A stretch of DNA of 64,000 nucleotides, taken from positions 1 through 64,000 of the forward strand of contig NZ_BBRX01000030.1 of the NCBI RefSeq assembly GCF_000829675.1, in the 5' to 3' direction. Source of the stretch: Acinetobacter rudis. GTDB lineage: Bacteria; Pseudomonadota; Gammaproteobacteria; Pseudomonadales; Moraxellaceae. The position numbers and the translations under genes were made by a program. The notes beneath the pieces were generated by a model. The model worked only from the letters and a program-made list of their open reading frames with translations, was not told where the DNA came from and did not search any database. Shown one piece after another: positions 46,564 to 55,534 of the stretch (its first letter is position 1; every line of letters begins with the position of its first letter).

Positions 46564-46588
46564 CGGCTGAAACTTTACATTCCAGCCG
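46564..46588 (-). terminator. Terminator after the small lipoprotein gene
   Basis: CGGCTG pairs with CAGCCG around a 13-base loop; on the minus strand TTTTGTTTT follows. It lies about 26 bases after the lipoprotein stop. Confidence 0.7.
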
Positions 46589-46613
46589 TCATCTACCGAA
46601 TAAAATCTAATTA

Positions 46614-46982
46614 TTAGAATGGCTTATAGTCTGGCATTTTATTTGGATCATGTGGTGTGTTAACACAAATCTCATAGGCCTGCTGTTTAAATTGATCACG
46701 CACTTTTTCTTTGTCTGCCTTTAGCTGGTCAGCAGGAAAGGCGTATATAGTCTCTACCTGTTGAAGCACAAAACCTTTCGTGGTTTGATCTGTAAGTTTA
46801 TTTGCGTAATCCAGTGCTTCTTGTTTGGTAATACCATTTTGACGATCTAAAGCGATAGTACGTGCAGCATTACCAATACTAGTACAATAACCTTTCCACT
46901 TTTCTTCAGGCGTCGCTGGTTTCTTTTCAGCACAAGCACTTAAACCGAGCGCCACTGTTAAGATCACAAATAACTGTTTCAT
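46614..46982 (-). CDS. Small secreted lipoprotein of unknown function
   Basis: 122 residues with a textbook lipoprotein signal: MKQLFVILTVALGLSAC, lipobox LSAC, cysteine at 17, then AEKKPATPEE. The mature part is helical with two further cysteines (KGYCTSIG and YEICVNTP) that could form a disulphide. The sequence NAARTIALDRQNGITKQEAL resembles small Acinetobacter hypothetical lipoproteins. It is preceded by AGGAGG about eight bases upstream. No function is assigned. Confidence 0.75.
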   Translation of the reverse strand: MKQLFVILTVALGLSACAEKKPATPEEKWKGYCTSIGNAARTIALDRQNGITKQEALDYANKLTDQTTKGFVLQQVETIYAFPADQLKADKEKVRDQFKQQAYEICVNTPHDPNKMPDYKPF

Positions 46983-47225
46983 ATAAATCCTCCGCTAGGC
47001 GCTATAATACTTAAACTTTACCGTTTTAACAGCTAAATCTTTATCAATGAGAAGACATGAATTTAAACGACTAAAAAACGGTTGAAACCATCATCATTTC
47101 ATCAATTGATATATTTTTAATTAGATTATTTAACTATTTAAAACTATAAACAGATCATTTTCAGTTGCTTTATACATCCTGAAAAACCACAGTACAAATT
47201 CAACAATTAACAAGCAAACAAAATT

Positions 47226-48098
47226 TCAAATGCTTTGCGCGGCAACAATAAATGCATGTACGAATGGGGAAATTTGATTTTTATCTTTCACAGCCAGTGC
47301 TATTGAACGTTTAACATGGGGCGATAGCGGCAATTTAACCACGTGAGGATAATGCTTAAGTAAATGATGGTCCAAAGCTAAATCAGCGACAATAGAAACC
47401 CCCATTTGATTATTGACCATATGGATGATACTTAAAATTTGGGAAAAATGCCCTTTGATCTGCGGGTTAATACTTGCCTGCTGAAACAGTGCATGAATAT
47501 ATTGTTGACTACCTGCTGCAGTCATTAAAAAGGGAAATTGTGCTAACTGCTCTAAAGTCACATGTGTTTTTTTAGACAGTACATGGTCCTTGTGAACAAG
47601 CGCTACAAAAGTGTCTTCAATAAGCGGGTAATAATCGAAGCGCTCTTCTGGTAAAACCACAAAACCAATATCAATCTTACGCTCAACAATCCACTGTGCT
47701 ATTTGTTTATCACTTCCCTCTTCAATCATAATCTCTACTGATGGATATTGGCGGCTAAACTTTTCTAAAATCATCGGTAATAAAACATTTGAAGAAGAAG
47801 CACCGAATGAGCCAATAATGATTTTTCCAGTTTTAAGATCATGTATATCAGCTATTTTTTGTTTCAACGCAACTGCACTATTTAAAATCTCTTTAGCATA
47901 AACTGCGAGTTCATAACCTATAGCTGTGAGTTCAACTTCATTATTATTTCGATAGAACAACTGTACTTGCCACTGCTGCTCTAATACCTTCAAGGCGTGA
48001 GAAATTGCTGACTGGGAAACATCCAATTGCTTTGCAGTTAAAGTAAAACTTTTTAATTCAGCTAAACGCGCAAAAACCTCTAATTGAACTAAAGTCAT
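47226..48098 (-). CDS. LysR family transcriptional regulator
   Basis: 290 residues from ATG 48098. The frame is open to 48143, but MTLVQLEVFARLAELKSFTL is the natural LysR start. The winged HTH is at about 1-60 (SFTLTAKQLDVSQSAISHAL, KVLEQQWQVQLFYRN). The PBP-like effector domain (about 90-290) begins KTGKIIIGSFGASSS. It is divergent from the EamA-family transporter at 48186, with 87 bases between starts, the typical layout of a LysR activator beside its target. The inducer is not readable from sequence. Confidence 0.9.
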   Translation of the reverse strand: MTLVQLEVFARLAELKSFTLTAKQLDVSQSAISHALKVLEQQWQVQLFYRNNNEVELTAIGYELAVYAKEILNSAVALKQKIADIHDLKTGKIIIGSFGASSSNVLLPMILEKFSRQYPSVEIMIEEGSDKQIAQWIVERKIDIGFVVLPEERFDYYPLIEDTFVALVHKDHVLSKKTHVTLEQLAQFPFLMTAAGSQQYIHALFQQASINPQIKGHFSQILSIIHMVNNQMGVSIVADLALDHHLLKHYPHVVKLPLSPHVKRSIALAVKDKNQISPFVHAFIVAAQSI

Positions 48099-48185
48099 TA
48101 CTTTTCGCCATGAGTAAATGCTCATTTTATCATGAGTAGCCATGAGCTGTAATATTTAAATATTCTCAATTGATCGCCAATATAT

Positions 48186-49094
48186 ATGTTACGCCAACTC
48201 AATCGTTATCTCGATTTTACGATTTATTTAAAATTAATCTGCGTCGCCTTACTCTGGGGTGGAACCTTTATCGCAGGGCGAATGATTGCTTCAGAAATTC
48301 CAGCACCCATTGCGGCTCTAATTCGCTTTCTAATAGCATCATTACTTTTACTTGGTTTGATGTTTTGCTATGAAGGCTCAATTGCTAAACTCAATCTTTA
48401 CCAATTAGCAATTACAGCTGTTATGGGATTAACAGGTGTTACGCTTTACAATTTGTCATTCTTTGCGGCACTTGCCCAGATGCCAGCGAGTCGAACTGCG
48501 CTATTTGTAAGCCTGACCCCTGTGTTGACGCTAATCGCAGCCCGAATCTTTTTTAAAGAAAAACTCAGCTATTTTAATTATTGTGGTGCCATGCTTGCTT
48601 TGTTAGGGACCTTCATTGTGATTACTCAAGGACATTTATTTACTCAAATAGATCAGTCTTTTGGTCAGGGTGAATGGATGATGCTCACCGCTATATTCAG
48701 TTGGGTGATTTATACCTTATTTGCAAAATTGGTCCATACAAATTCTGCTCTCACTACCATTACATATTCAACCATATGGGGAACCTTTTTTTTATTCATT
48801 TATACCTTAATTCAATTCAAATCCATTCCACAGTTAAACTTTGGTTTAAACATTTGGCTCGCTCTATTTTATTTGGGTAGTCTGGCCACTGTATTGGCTT
48901 TCATTTGGTACGCACAAGGAATTGAAAAAATTGGAGCTGCTCGTACAATTATTTTTAATTATCTCGTGCCTTTATTTGCTCTCATACTTTCATACTTCAT
49001 CTTAGATGAACAAATTAGCACATCAATGTATATGGGTGGAGCATTAAGTTTTATTGGCATCTTAATGACCAATAAGAAAAGAGCACCCAACTAA
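48186..49094 (+). CDS. EamA/DMT-family permease
   Basis: 302 residues, ten predicted membrane helices in two EamA repeats. Residues 18-150 form the first repeat (ICVALLWGGTFIAGRMIAS, then LFVSLTPVLTLIAARIFF). Residues about 160-295 form the second (GEWMMLTAIFSWVIYTLFAK, and NYLVPLFALILSYFILDE). The 'A-x-L-W-G' start and the 'L-x-P-L-F-A' segment are DMT hallmarks. The gene is divergent from the LysR gene, so it is the likely regulated transporter. The substrate could be an amino acid or another metabolite exported from the cell; not assignable. Confidence 0.88.
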   Translation: MLRQLNRYLDFTIYLKLICVALLWGGTFIAGRMIASEIPAPIAALIRFLIASLLLLGLMFCYEGSIAKLNLYQLAITAVMGLTGVTLYNLSFFAALAQMPASRTALFVSLTPVLTLIAARIFFKEKLSYFNYCGAMLALLGTFIVITQGHLFTQIDQSFGQGEWMMLTAIFSWVIYTLFAKLVHTNSALTTITYSTIWGTFFLFIYTLIQFKSIPQLNFGLNIWLALFYLGSLATVLAFIWYAQGIEKIGAARTIIFNYLVPLFALILSYFILDEQISTSMYMGGALSFIGILMTNKKRAPN

Positions 49095-49214
49095 GACTTA
49101 AAGCGTATAAGTATAATTATTTTAAATTCTTGATTGAAACAGCGCTTACTATAGTTGGTGCCTGTTTTACAAGAAATAATAAAATCTCAATCTATAACCT
49201 ATTCATTTAATAAA

Positions 49215-49241
49215 ATAAAAAAGGAACCGAAGTCCCTTTTA
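49215..49241 (-). terminator. Terminator after the small 67-residue membrane protein
   Basis: On the minus strand, AAAAGGGAC pairs with GTTCCTTTT around TTCG, followed by TTTATTTTAT. It lies about 30 bases after the stop. Confidence 0.75.
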
Positions 49242-49271
49242 CTACAATCTAAAAACTATGATTTATAAAGT

Positions 49272-49475
49272 TTATTTACTCGCAGGTATTTCCAATTCAT
49301 CATTTTTAGCCAGTACTACAGAAGTTAAAATAGGTATGGCAAGAATAAATGGAACTGCAAAAATCCACATAACTACTGTACTTTCCCCAGCTGTTGAAAG
49401 TTCAATTCCAACCGTTGCGACGATTAGAACCAAAAGTAGTACAGCAGCAAATCGAATAGCAAAACTTTTAGGCAT
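49272..49475 (-). CDS. Small two-helix membrane protein
   Basis: 67 residues with two hydrophobic segments (about 8-26, RFAAVLLLVLIVATVGIEL, and about 34-55, VVMWIFAVPFILAIPILTS) and a short charged tail KNDELEIPASK. ATG 49475 has GGAG 11 bases upstream. A plus-strand frame over the same bases has no ribosome site and a less membrane-like product, so the minus strand is preferred. The terminator at 49215-49241 also points to minus-strand transcription. No family recognised. Confidence 0.6.
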   Translation of the reverse strand: MPKSFAIRFAAVLLLVLIVATVGIELSTAGESTVVMWIFAVPFILAIPILTSVVLAKNDELEIPASK

Positions 49476-49749
49476 GTTTTTATAACTCCGGTAGGATCTA
49501 AATAATACTCTTCATTATTTAATTGAGCATTTTTAGCTGACTGTTACCAAGACAAATATCACGTTGTTATTTGGCTATCAATGCTAAGCTTTAATCAGTA
49601 AAGCTTAACGATTGAATTGCTATAACTTCATTGAATCCTCTAAAAATATGTCATATCCAGAAGCAACAGTCAAATGATCAATTTAATTTTAACTCATTAA
49701 TTTAAATACAACTTATGACAGGCTAAGTCCCAAAGTGCATTAACTTGAA

Positions 49750-50022
49750 TTAATCTGATGAAGAGCTGCTATCACAAGATGAACTGTCACTACTTTGCGT
49801 ATCACATGATGAGTAACTGTCTTGGCTTGATGAAACATCTTGATCACCATTCATTACATGCCAAGGCATACTATTGTACCGATCCTCCGATGCTGTTGCC
49901 TGTTGGTCAATTATCTTTAGACGCTTGGTATAGATCGCTGTAGACAACAAGACAGAGCCAATAATAACCACGCTTCCAAAAAGCACACCAAGTATCCATA
50001 AAACCACTTCAAAACCTTCCAT
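49750..50022 (-). CDS. Small membrane protein with a Ser/Asp/Cys-rich C-terminal tail
   Basis: 90 residues from ATG 50022, with GGTGA eight bases upstream; the frame is open to 50103. One membrane segment (about 5-26, EVVLWILGVLFGSVVIIGSV) is followed by a charged loop. The tail (about 58-90) is almost entirely Ser, Asp, Gln and Cys: two SSCD units and four or more SS pairs. Low-complexity tails of this kind occur in some bacterial surface and membrane-anchored proteins. No family is recognised. Confidence 0.55.
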   Translation of the reverse strand: MEGFEVVLWILGVLFGSVVIIGSVLLSTAIYTKRLKIIDQQATASEDRYNSMPWHVMNGDQDVSSSQDSYSSCDTQSSDSSSCDSSSSSD

Positions 50023-50103
50023 TTGTAAATTCACCATTGGCGTAATGCATATCGATTTATTTTTTAATTGGAACTTCAAAGCAATATTTAACCTAATTTC
50101 CAA

Positions 50104-50413
50104 AGCAATTTATGTGCATTATAAGTAAAGTTATATGATGAACTCATTCAAAAGAGCCTCAAATCAGCCTCTGTTTAGACATGAAAAAAGCAGCAGTGAA
50201 TAAGCGCCTTATCAATTAAAATTTCAATTTTTTTCTAATGATAACTCAGCTTTTTCATACTCATTTTCTGCTATGCTGCAAAGGCTAAGGTGTTGCTTTT
50301 TTAAAGTTCGATATAATATTTAAAAAAGTTTTGACTATCACCTTAACTATTTAAATTTATTAGATTTAAATTAGATACTTCGATTTTATGCAATAGCTAT
50401 CAGGATTAAATAC
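50104..50413. other. Intergenic region upstream of the ABC transporter
   Basis: About 310 AT-rich bases with the promoter regions of two divergent genes. Two GCCTC pentamers lie at about 50157-50170, but no stable hairpin or open frame is evident. Confidence 0.5.
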
Positions 50414-52270
50414 ATGCTGCAATGGTTTGAGAAGCGAGTTGATCCCTATCCAAGCAAAGACCTTAACACCCCCTTACCACGAACATTTTTTGCTTTTGTC
50501 TGGCAATCAGCAACTGGGGTGAAACCTTATTTGTTGTTATTGGTGTTACTTACCGCTGCTGCTGCCAGCTTTGAAGCACTTTTTTTTGCCAAAATTGGAC
50601 AATTGGTTGACTGGTTAAGCCAATCTCAACCTGAAACTTTTTTAAGCTCACATCGTGAAAATCTCATCATTCTAGCTGGATTTTTATTGGCGAATATTCT
50701 CTTTGCCAGTGCACAATCAATTATTCGTCATCAAATTTTATATAGCAGTTTTCCAATGCGTATTCGTTGGCGATTACACAATTTGCTCTTGTTACAAAGT
50801 GTAGAGTTTTTCCATCAAGATTTTGCTGGACGTTTATCTGCCAAGGTCATGCAAACCTCACTTGCTGTGAGAGAGTTTTGGCTTATTTTAGGCGATATGC
50901 TGACTTATGTACTGATCTATTTTATTACCATCAGCGTAGTACTCAGCGCTATTTCACCCATCTTATTGTTACCTCTCCTGCTCTGGTTGGTATTATTTAT
51001 TGCATCAGCTTTATTTTTCATTCCACGCTTAGGTCGTATTTCTGCAAAGCAAGCAGATGCACGTGCTGTTATGACAGGCCGAGTGACTGATGCCTATACC
51101 AATATTCAGACCGTCAAACTCTTTGCACATGCTGGACGAGAAAGCCAATATGCGAAAGAGTCTATGCAATTGTTTATGCACACTGTTTATAAACAAATGC
51201 GTTTGGGAACATTATTTGAGATCAGCACCAACTTACTTACTATTGTGCTTTTCTTTGGCGTACTGGGTACAGCTGTTTATCTTTGGTTAAATGGTCAGGC
51301 TGCTCTTGGTGTGATTGCTGCAACCACTGCAATGATCCTCAAACTCAACAGTATGGCTGAGTTCATCATGTGGCAAACTTCTTCTTTATTTGAAAATATT
51401 GGAACAATTCAAGATGGTATGAAAACCATGAGTAAGCCCATTAATATTCAAGATAAAGCAGATGCTAAAGAACTAAATGTAAATCATGGAGCAATCAAAT
51501 TTGACCAAGTGAGTTTTGCTTACCACGATGGACAAAAAAATATAGTTGACCACCTTAGTCTCGACATCAAAGCTGGTGAGAAAATTGGTATTGTTGGCCG
51601 TTCTGGTGCAGGAAAATCCACACTCATCCAATTGTTGTTGCATTTTCATGAGTTAAATCATGGCAGTATCAGTATAGATGGGCAAAATATTGCTGATGTC
51701 ACTCAAGATAGTTTGCGTAAAAACATCGCATTAGTCACCCAAGATACCTCTTTATTACATCGTTCTGTGGCCGAAAACATCAAATATGGTCGTCCAGAAG
51801 CCAGTGATCAAGAGATGTATGAGGCTGCGAAGAAAGCGGAAGCAGATGATTTCATTCATACACTTAGTGACTTACGTGGTAAAACAGGTTATGAAGCCTA
51901 TGTTGGTGAGCGTGGTGTAAAACTGTCTGGTGGTCAACGCCAACGTATTGCAATTGCTCGTGTTTTCCTTAAAGATGCACCTATCTTAATTTTAGATGAG
52001 GCAACTAGCGCACTTGATTCTGAAGTTGAAGCAGCAATCCAATCCAGCTTAAATCAGCTGATGTCAGGTAAAACGGTGATTGCTATTGCACATCGTCTTT
52101 CAACCATTGCTGAAATGGATCGCCTGATTATTTTGGATCAGGGCCGAATTGCCGAGCAAGGTACGCATGAAGAGCTACTGGCACAGGATGGTATTTATGC
52201 CAAACTATGGAAACGTCAGACAGGTGGCTTTATTGTAGAACAAGATCAGCCAAGTAAAGATTTAGACTAA
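50414..52270 (+). CDS. ABC transporter, fused permease and ATPase (exporter type)
   Basis: 618 residues. The transmembrane domain (about 30-330) has six helices, including KPYLLLLVLLTAAAASFEAL and ILLLPLLLWLVLFIASALFF. The ATPase domain (about 360-600) shows Walker A GRSGAGKSTLIQLLL, the Q-loop LVTQDTSLLHRSV, ABC signature VKLSGGQRQRIAIARVF, Walker B LILDEATSALDSEVEAA and H-loop AHRLSTIAEMDRLII. As a half-transporter it must dimerise. It belongs to the broad MsbA/Lmr-like exporter group, but without a clear lipid A or toxin association. Twelve bases past the stop a terminator-like hairpin precedes the MaoC gene. Confidence 0.93.
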   Translation: MLQWFEKRVDPYPSKDLNTPLPRTFFAFVWQSATGVKPYLLLLVLLTAAAASFEALFFAKIGQLVDWLSQSQPETFLSSHRENLIILAGFLLANILFASAQSIIRHQILYSSFPMRIRWRLHNLLLLQSVEFFHQDFAGRLSAKVMQTSLAVREFWLILGDMLTYVLIYFITISVVLSAISPILLLPLLLWLVLFIASALFFIPRLGRISAKQADARAVMTGRVTDAYTNIQTVKLFAHAGRESQYAKESMQLFMHTVYKQMRLGTLFEISTNLLTIVLFFGVLGTAVYLWLNGQAALGVIAATTAMILKLNSMAEFIMWQTSSLFENIGTIQDGMKTMSKPINIQDKADAKELNVNHGAIKFDQVSFAYHDGQKNIVDHLSLDIKAGEKIGIVGRSGAGKSTLIQLLLHFHELNHGSISIDGQNIADVTQDSLRKNIALVTQDTSLLHRSVAENIKYGRPEASDQEMYEAAKKAEADDFIHTLSDLRGKTGYEAYVGERGVKLSGGQRQRIAIARVFLKDAPILILDEATSALDSEVEAAIQSSLNQLMSGKTVIAIAHRLSTIAEMDRLIILDQGRIAEQGTHEELLAQDGIYAKLWKRQTGGFIVEQDQPSKDLD

Positions 52271-52296
52271 GCACCTGCTTTCAGGTTGCTTTTTTA
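52269..52296 (+). terminator. Weak terminator between the ABC and MaoC genes
   Basis: AGCACCTG and CAGGTTGCT can pair with one bulged T around a CTTT loop, then TTTTTT. The bulge lowers confidence. Confidence 0.5.
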
Positions 52297-52326
52297 TGTT
52301 GTAAACAGCAAACAAAGGAATTGGAC

Positions 52327-52791
52327 ATGTTGTACTTAGAAGACCTCAAAGTGGGTGATCGTTTTCAAAGCCAAAACTATGAAATGACCTTAGAGGAAAT
52401 TAAAAGTTTTGCAGGAAAATATGACCCACAGGTCTTTCATATGGATGAAGATGCAGCTGAAGAACATCCTATTTTTCAAGGTATTGCTGCTAGTGGTTGG
52501 CATACTTCAGCCGTGACAATGCGTCTCTGGACTGAATGTCTACCTATTGCTCATGGTTTAATCGGCTCCGAAACCAGTTTACGTTGGCCAAAACCTACAC
52601 GCCCTGGTGATTTTATTCATGTCGATGTAGAAATTGTAGCCATTCACCCATCCAAATCTAAAAGTGATCGGGGGATCGTAACTTACATCACACAGGCTAA
52701 AAATCAACATGGTGATGTACTGCTCATTTCAACAACAAAGGTTGTAGTATTTAAAAAAGAATTTAAACTCTGTCAGGACAGGACTGTTTGA
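52327..52791 (+). CDS. MaoC family (R)-hydratase-like dehydratase
   Basis: 154 residues from ATG 52327, with AAGGA eight bases upstream; an in-frame TTG at 52321 is unlikely. The hot-dog fold hydratase motif is FAGKYDPQVFHMDEDAAEEH, with the catalytic Asp and His; ASGWHTSAVTMRLW and LIGSETSLRWPKPTRPGD follow, as in MaoC/NodN proteins. Such enzymes hydrate (2E)-enoyl-CoAs to (R)-3-hydroxyacyl-CoAs. No beta-oxidation partner is adjacent, so the acyl specificity is unknown. Confidence 0.9.
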   Translation: MLYLEDLKVGDRFQSQNYEMTLEEIKSFAGKYDPQVFHMDEDAAEEHPIFQGIAASGWHTSAVTMRLWTECLPIAHGLIGSETSLRWPKPTRPGDFIHVDVEIVAIHPSKSKSDRGIVTYITQAKNQHGDVLLISTTKVVVFKKEFKLCQDRTV

Positions 52792-52882
52792 CAATATTTT
52801 TAGTTGTGTTTGTCATACTATGACAATATGTAACCCAAGATAAGTCAAATTCAAATCGATCGAGTAAGCAAGGCAGATAAAC

Positions 52883-53905
52883 ATGGTGGCAAACCGTCAA
52901 GATCAAGGAATACCAGGCGTCTATGGACTGCTCTTATTAGATGTCGTTTCGCGTTGGGGATATAACGCTGAAACTTTATTTGCGCCATTTAATTTTGATA
53001 GTGAAACTTTAGCAGATCCGAATTATCGCATCCCTGCACCTATCGCCAATGAACTCATGAAGTATGCATTGAAACTTACGGGTGAAAGTAGTTTAGGCTA
53101 CCAACTCGGCGCACAAATGCGTATTTCGATTCATGGTTTTATTGGCTATGCGATTATGACGGCAGAAAATATTACAGAAGCTTTAGTTTTAGCGAACCGC
53201 TTTATATTGTTGCGCATGCCATTTTTGCAGTTATATTTTTCTACTTTTGAAGAAAATGCCACTTTACAATTACAGTGTGAAATTACACTGGAACCACTGC
53301 GCACTGAAATCGTTCTGGCTTTAACCTTTGGGATCGTCACCATGGGCAAGGCACTAACAGGCATGAATGATCTACAATTTAGTATGGACTTTGATTTTCC
53401 ACAACCACAAGGTTTTGAGAAATATCTTAAAATCATGCCAGATTCTGTTTTGCGCTTTGATCAACCTCACCTAATTTCAAGTTTTGATAAAAAATACTTA
53501 GGATTAAAGATGGTCAATGCCGACCCAATCGCCAGTCAAATCGCCATTAACCAATGCGAGGCTGAACTCTCAGCGATGGGAGAACGTCGCCGTTTAGCAA
53601 TGCGTGTCCGTGATATTTTGACTCACTCAGAACAACACTATTTAAATATTGAAAGCGTTGCTAGCCATTTGCACATGTCTGATCGTACGCTCAAACGCCA
53701 ATTGGCAGCAGAAGGAACATCTTTTTCCAATTTGGTTGATGAAGTACGTTACCGTCATGCCACTTCACTATTGTCACGAACTGACTATAGCTTGGAACAA
53801 ATAGCAGATGAACTTGGCTATTCAGATGTCGCAAATTTTAGTCGCGCATTTAAACGCTGGAGTGGTCGTAGTCCAAGCAGTTGGCGTAAAGACCCCTATT
53901 TATAA
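52883..53905 (+). CDS. AraC family regulator with Arabinose_bd-type N-domain
   Basis: 340 residues. The N-terminal region (about 20-205) matches the AraC-like sensing domain seen in OruR/ArgR-like regulators (LTGESSLGYQLGAQMRISIH, FIGYAIMTAENITEALVLAN). The C-terminal two-HTH domain (about 240-335) contains ESVASHLHMSDRTLKRQLAA and DELGYSDVANFSRAFKRWSG, then SPSSWRKD. The target is unknown. It lies between the MaoC and gcvH genes on the same strand, 92 bases before gcvH, so one of the two may be under its control. Confidence 0.92.
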   Translation: MVANRQDQGIPGVYGLLLLDVVSRWGYNAETLFAPFNFDSETLADPNYRIPAPIANELMKYALKLTGESSLGYQLGAQMRISIHGFIGYAIMTAENITEALVLANRFILLRMPFLQLYFSTFEENATLQLQCEITLEPLRTEIVLALTFGIVTMGKALTGMNDLQFSMDFDFPQPQGFEKYLKIMPDSVLRFDQPHLISSFDKKYLGLKMVNADPIASQIAINQCEAELSAMGERRRLAMRVRDILTHSEQHYLNIESVASHLHMSDRTLKRQLAAEGTSFSNLVDEVRYRHATSLLSRTDYSLEQIADELGYSDVANFSRAFKRWSGRSPSSWRKDPYL

Positions 53906-53998
53906 GCTTTTTTTTCATTAAAAATCACTGTATAACTGATGCGCTGTTAAGAACAGCCTCAAAGTTTTACCAGACCACACGGTGTCAAGGAGTCAACA

Positions 53999-54373
53999 AT
54001 GAATCACCCTGCAACTTTAAAATATGCAGCTACTCATGAATGGGTCAAAATTGAAAATGATTTAGTCATTACCGGTATTACTGATCATGCACAAGATGCT
54101 TTAGGTGATTTAGTTTATGTCGAATTACCGGAAGTTGGCCGTGAAGTTACTGCTGGAGAAGCCGTTGCAGTATTAGAATCCGTCAAAACTGCATCAGACA
54201 TTCATGCGCCAGTGAGCGGTGTCATTGTTGCTGTAAATGAAGCTTTGGAAGATGATCCAGATTTTATCAATGACGCTCCCTATGACAAGGGCTGGATTTA
54301 TAAAATTAAAGCCAATGATCTAGCAGATGTTGAAAAACTACTCAGTAATGAAGAATACGAAAAAGGAATTTAA
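53999..54373 (+). CDS. gcvH: Glycine cleavage system H protein GcvH
   Basis: Lipoylated carrier of the glycine cleavage complex. 124 residues. Landmarks are [35 protein letters not shown], the lipoyl lysine in [16 protein letters not shown] (K at about 62) and [21 protein letters not shown] is six bases before the ATG. Neither gcvT nor gcvP is nearby, so H is encoded apart from its partner enzymes. H proteins also carry octanoyl/lipoyl groups in lipoate synthesis, and that role alone is possible. Confidence 0.96.
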   Translation: MNHPATLKYAATHEWVKIENDLVITGITDHAQDALGDLVYVELPEVGREVTAGEAVAVLESVKTASDIHAPVSGVIVAVNEALEDDPDFINDAPYDKGWIYKIKANDLADVEKLLSNEEYEKGI

Positions 54374-54834
54374 TCGATAAATGGCCATGCACAGTTAAAT
54401 CTTATCTTTTGCTGTGCTTGGAGTACTTCCTGATTTCATTTTTTTGGAAGATATTAGCCATAAAAATGGCATTAACTAATGCAAAGTTGCAAAAGTAAAA
54501 TCATGTTTTCAATTAATGATCATACCGACATGCGTGCAGGATTTAAAAGTTTAAATATTGACACGACTAAAATTAAATATTCAGTGGGTAATTCTGGTAC
54601 TGGGCGTGCTTAAAAACAGGAACTCATCATTACTAATTACTGAGTCAGCATGTTTATAGATTTATAAATCTTTATAAATCGGTTTTTAGCGCTTTTGAAG
54701 TGATTCAGCATAAATGAATCGTGCTTGATTTAAATAGCGCTAAAATCGCTTTAAATCGGCGGAAGCACTTCCGACTGCTTAAATCATTTTTAATCGATCA
54801 ATATGATGCAAAATCCACTCAGTATTTTTGCATC
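54374..54834. other. Repeat-rich non-coding stretch beside the phage relic
   Basis: Contains a tandem TTTATAAATC (54661-54680), a stem TTTTAGCGCT/AGCGCTAAAA (54684-54693 and 54736-54745) with an inner GATTCA/TGAATC stem, and a CGGAAG/CTTCCG hairpin (54760-54773). A 36-residue frame at 54503-54613 has no ribosome site and no recognised family. Probably degenerate mobile DNA. Confidence 0.5.
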
Positions 54835-55221
54835 ATGTCTAAAAAAAATCCCTCTTTTAAAAAGCAAGATTTGTCCGCACTCTAAGCCAATCAAACAGCC
54901 GAAGTGACATGGTTAACCAATCAATGGCAAGAACATCCTATAGTGGGTATGACGCCACAGCAGCTGCATCACCTTTTGACGAATTCTGAACTAGGCAACT
55001 TGCAGATCCAAGCCGATCTATTTTGTGATATGAAAGAGCGCAATGGTCATATCTTTAGTGAAATGGATAAGCGAAAAAAAGATGTTAATGATCTTTTATG
55101 GATGGCCAATCCCCCGAAGAATGCTAATGAGGCTGAACGCAGAATCGCTGAAGAAGTCACTGAGTGGATTGATGAAATCGAAGATCTTGAAATGTTCTTA
55201 TTCGACTGTATAAACGCCTAG
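54835..55221 (+). pseudogene. Remnant of a Mu gp29-like portal protein (DUF935)
   Basis: The frame begins MSKKNPSFKKQDLSAL at 54835, hits an in-frame TAA at 54883, and continues with EVTWLTNQWQEHPIVGMTPQ, IQADLFCDMKERNGHIFSEM, DKRKKDVNDLLWMANPP and ERRIAEEVTEWIDEI, ending at TAG 55221. The pattern 'LxxAExGdlxxQxxLxxDMxExDgHixxxxxkRkxav' is the N-terminus of Mu-like portal proteins (normally about 500 residues). Only about a quarter of that length remains. No terminase, head or tail gene is adjacent. This is a decayed prophage gene. Confidence 0.7.
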
Positions 55222-55225
55222 GATA

Positions 55226-55257
55226 CGCAACGAGAAATTTAGGTAATTATCTCGTCG
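55226..55257. repeat. Imperfect inverted repeat past the phage relic
   Basis: GCAACGAGA and TCTCGTCGC, six or more paired bases (ACGAGA/TCTCGT), flank an AT-rich 14-base loop. It may be the end of the decayed element or a terminator. Confidence 0.35.
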
Positions 55258-55487
55258 CGCATCTGCTTTATTCATTCAATAATTTAAGTAATGTAAAAAA
55301 CAATAAACTCTACACTTTACTTGAATAACTATAATTTAAAGAAAAATCTGATGAATTCATAAGCTAGGTAAAACAGCAAATCATTAACTTAATAATGAGT
55401 ATATTATATTTAATCCAGAGCTACTCTTGGTCACCAATATCAACAATTCATCTTCATATAATTCGTTTGATATTAGAAATTACCTAT

Positions 55488-55515
55488 TTAAAAAGGCCCG
55501 CTATTCGGACCTTTC
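55488..55515 (-). terminator. Intrinsic terminator after cysK
   Basis: On the minus strand, AAAGGTCCG and CGGGCCTTT pair with one wobble around a five-base loop, followed by TTTAAATAGG. It lies about 20 bases past the cysK stop. Confidence 0.8.
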
Positions 55516-55534
55516 TATGCAACATTTCTTTGAC

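Noticed and set aside
49258-49485. 75-residue plus-strand frame overlapping the 67-residue membrane protein
   Set aside because: The minus strand has GGAG, membrane helices and a downstream terminator; the plus frame has none.
53906-53998. Glycine riboswitch before gcvH
   Set aside because: Looked for a tandem glycine aptamer pattern; the 92-base gap is too short and no such stems are visible.
54503-54613. 36-residue frame MFSINDHTDMRAGFKSLN in the repeat region
   Set aside because: No ribosome site or homology recognised; within degenerate DNA. Could be a fragment of a phage gene.
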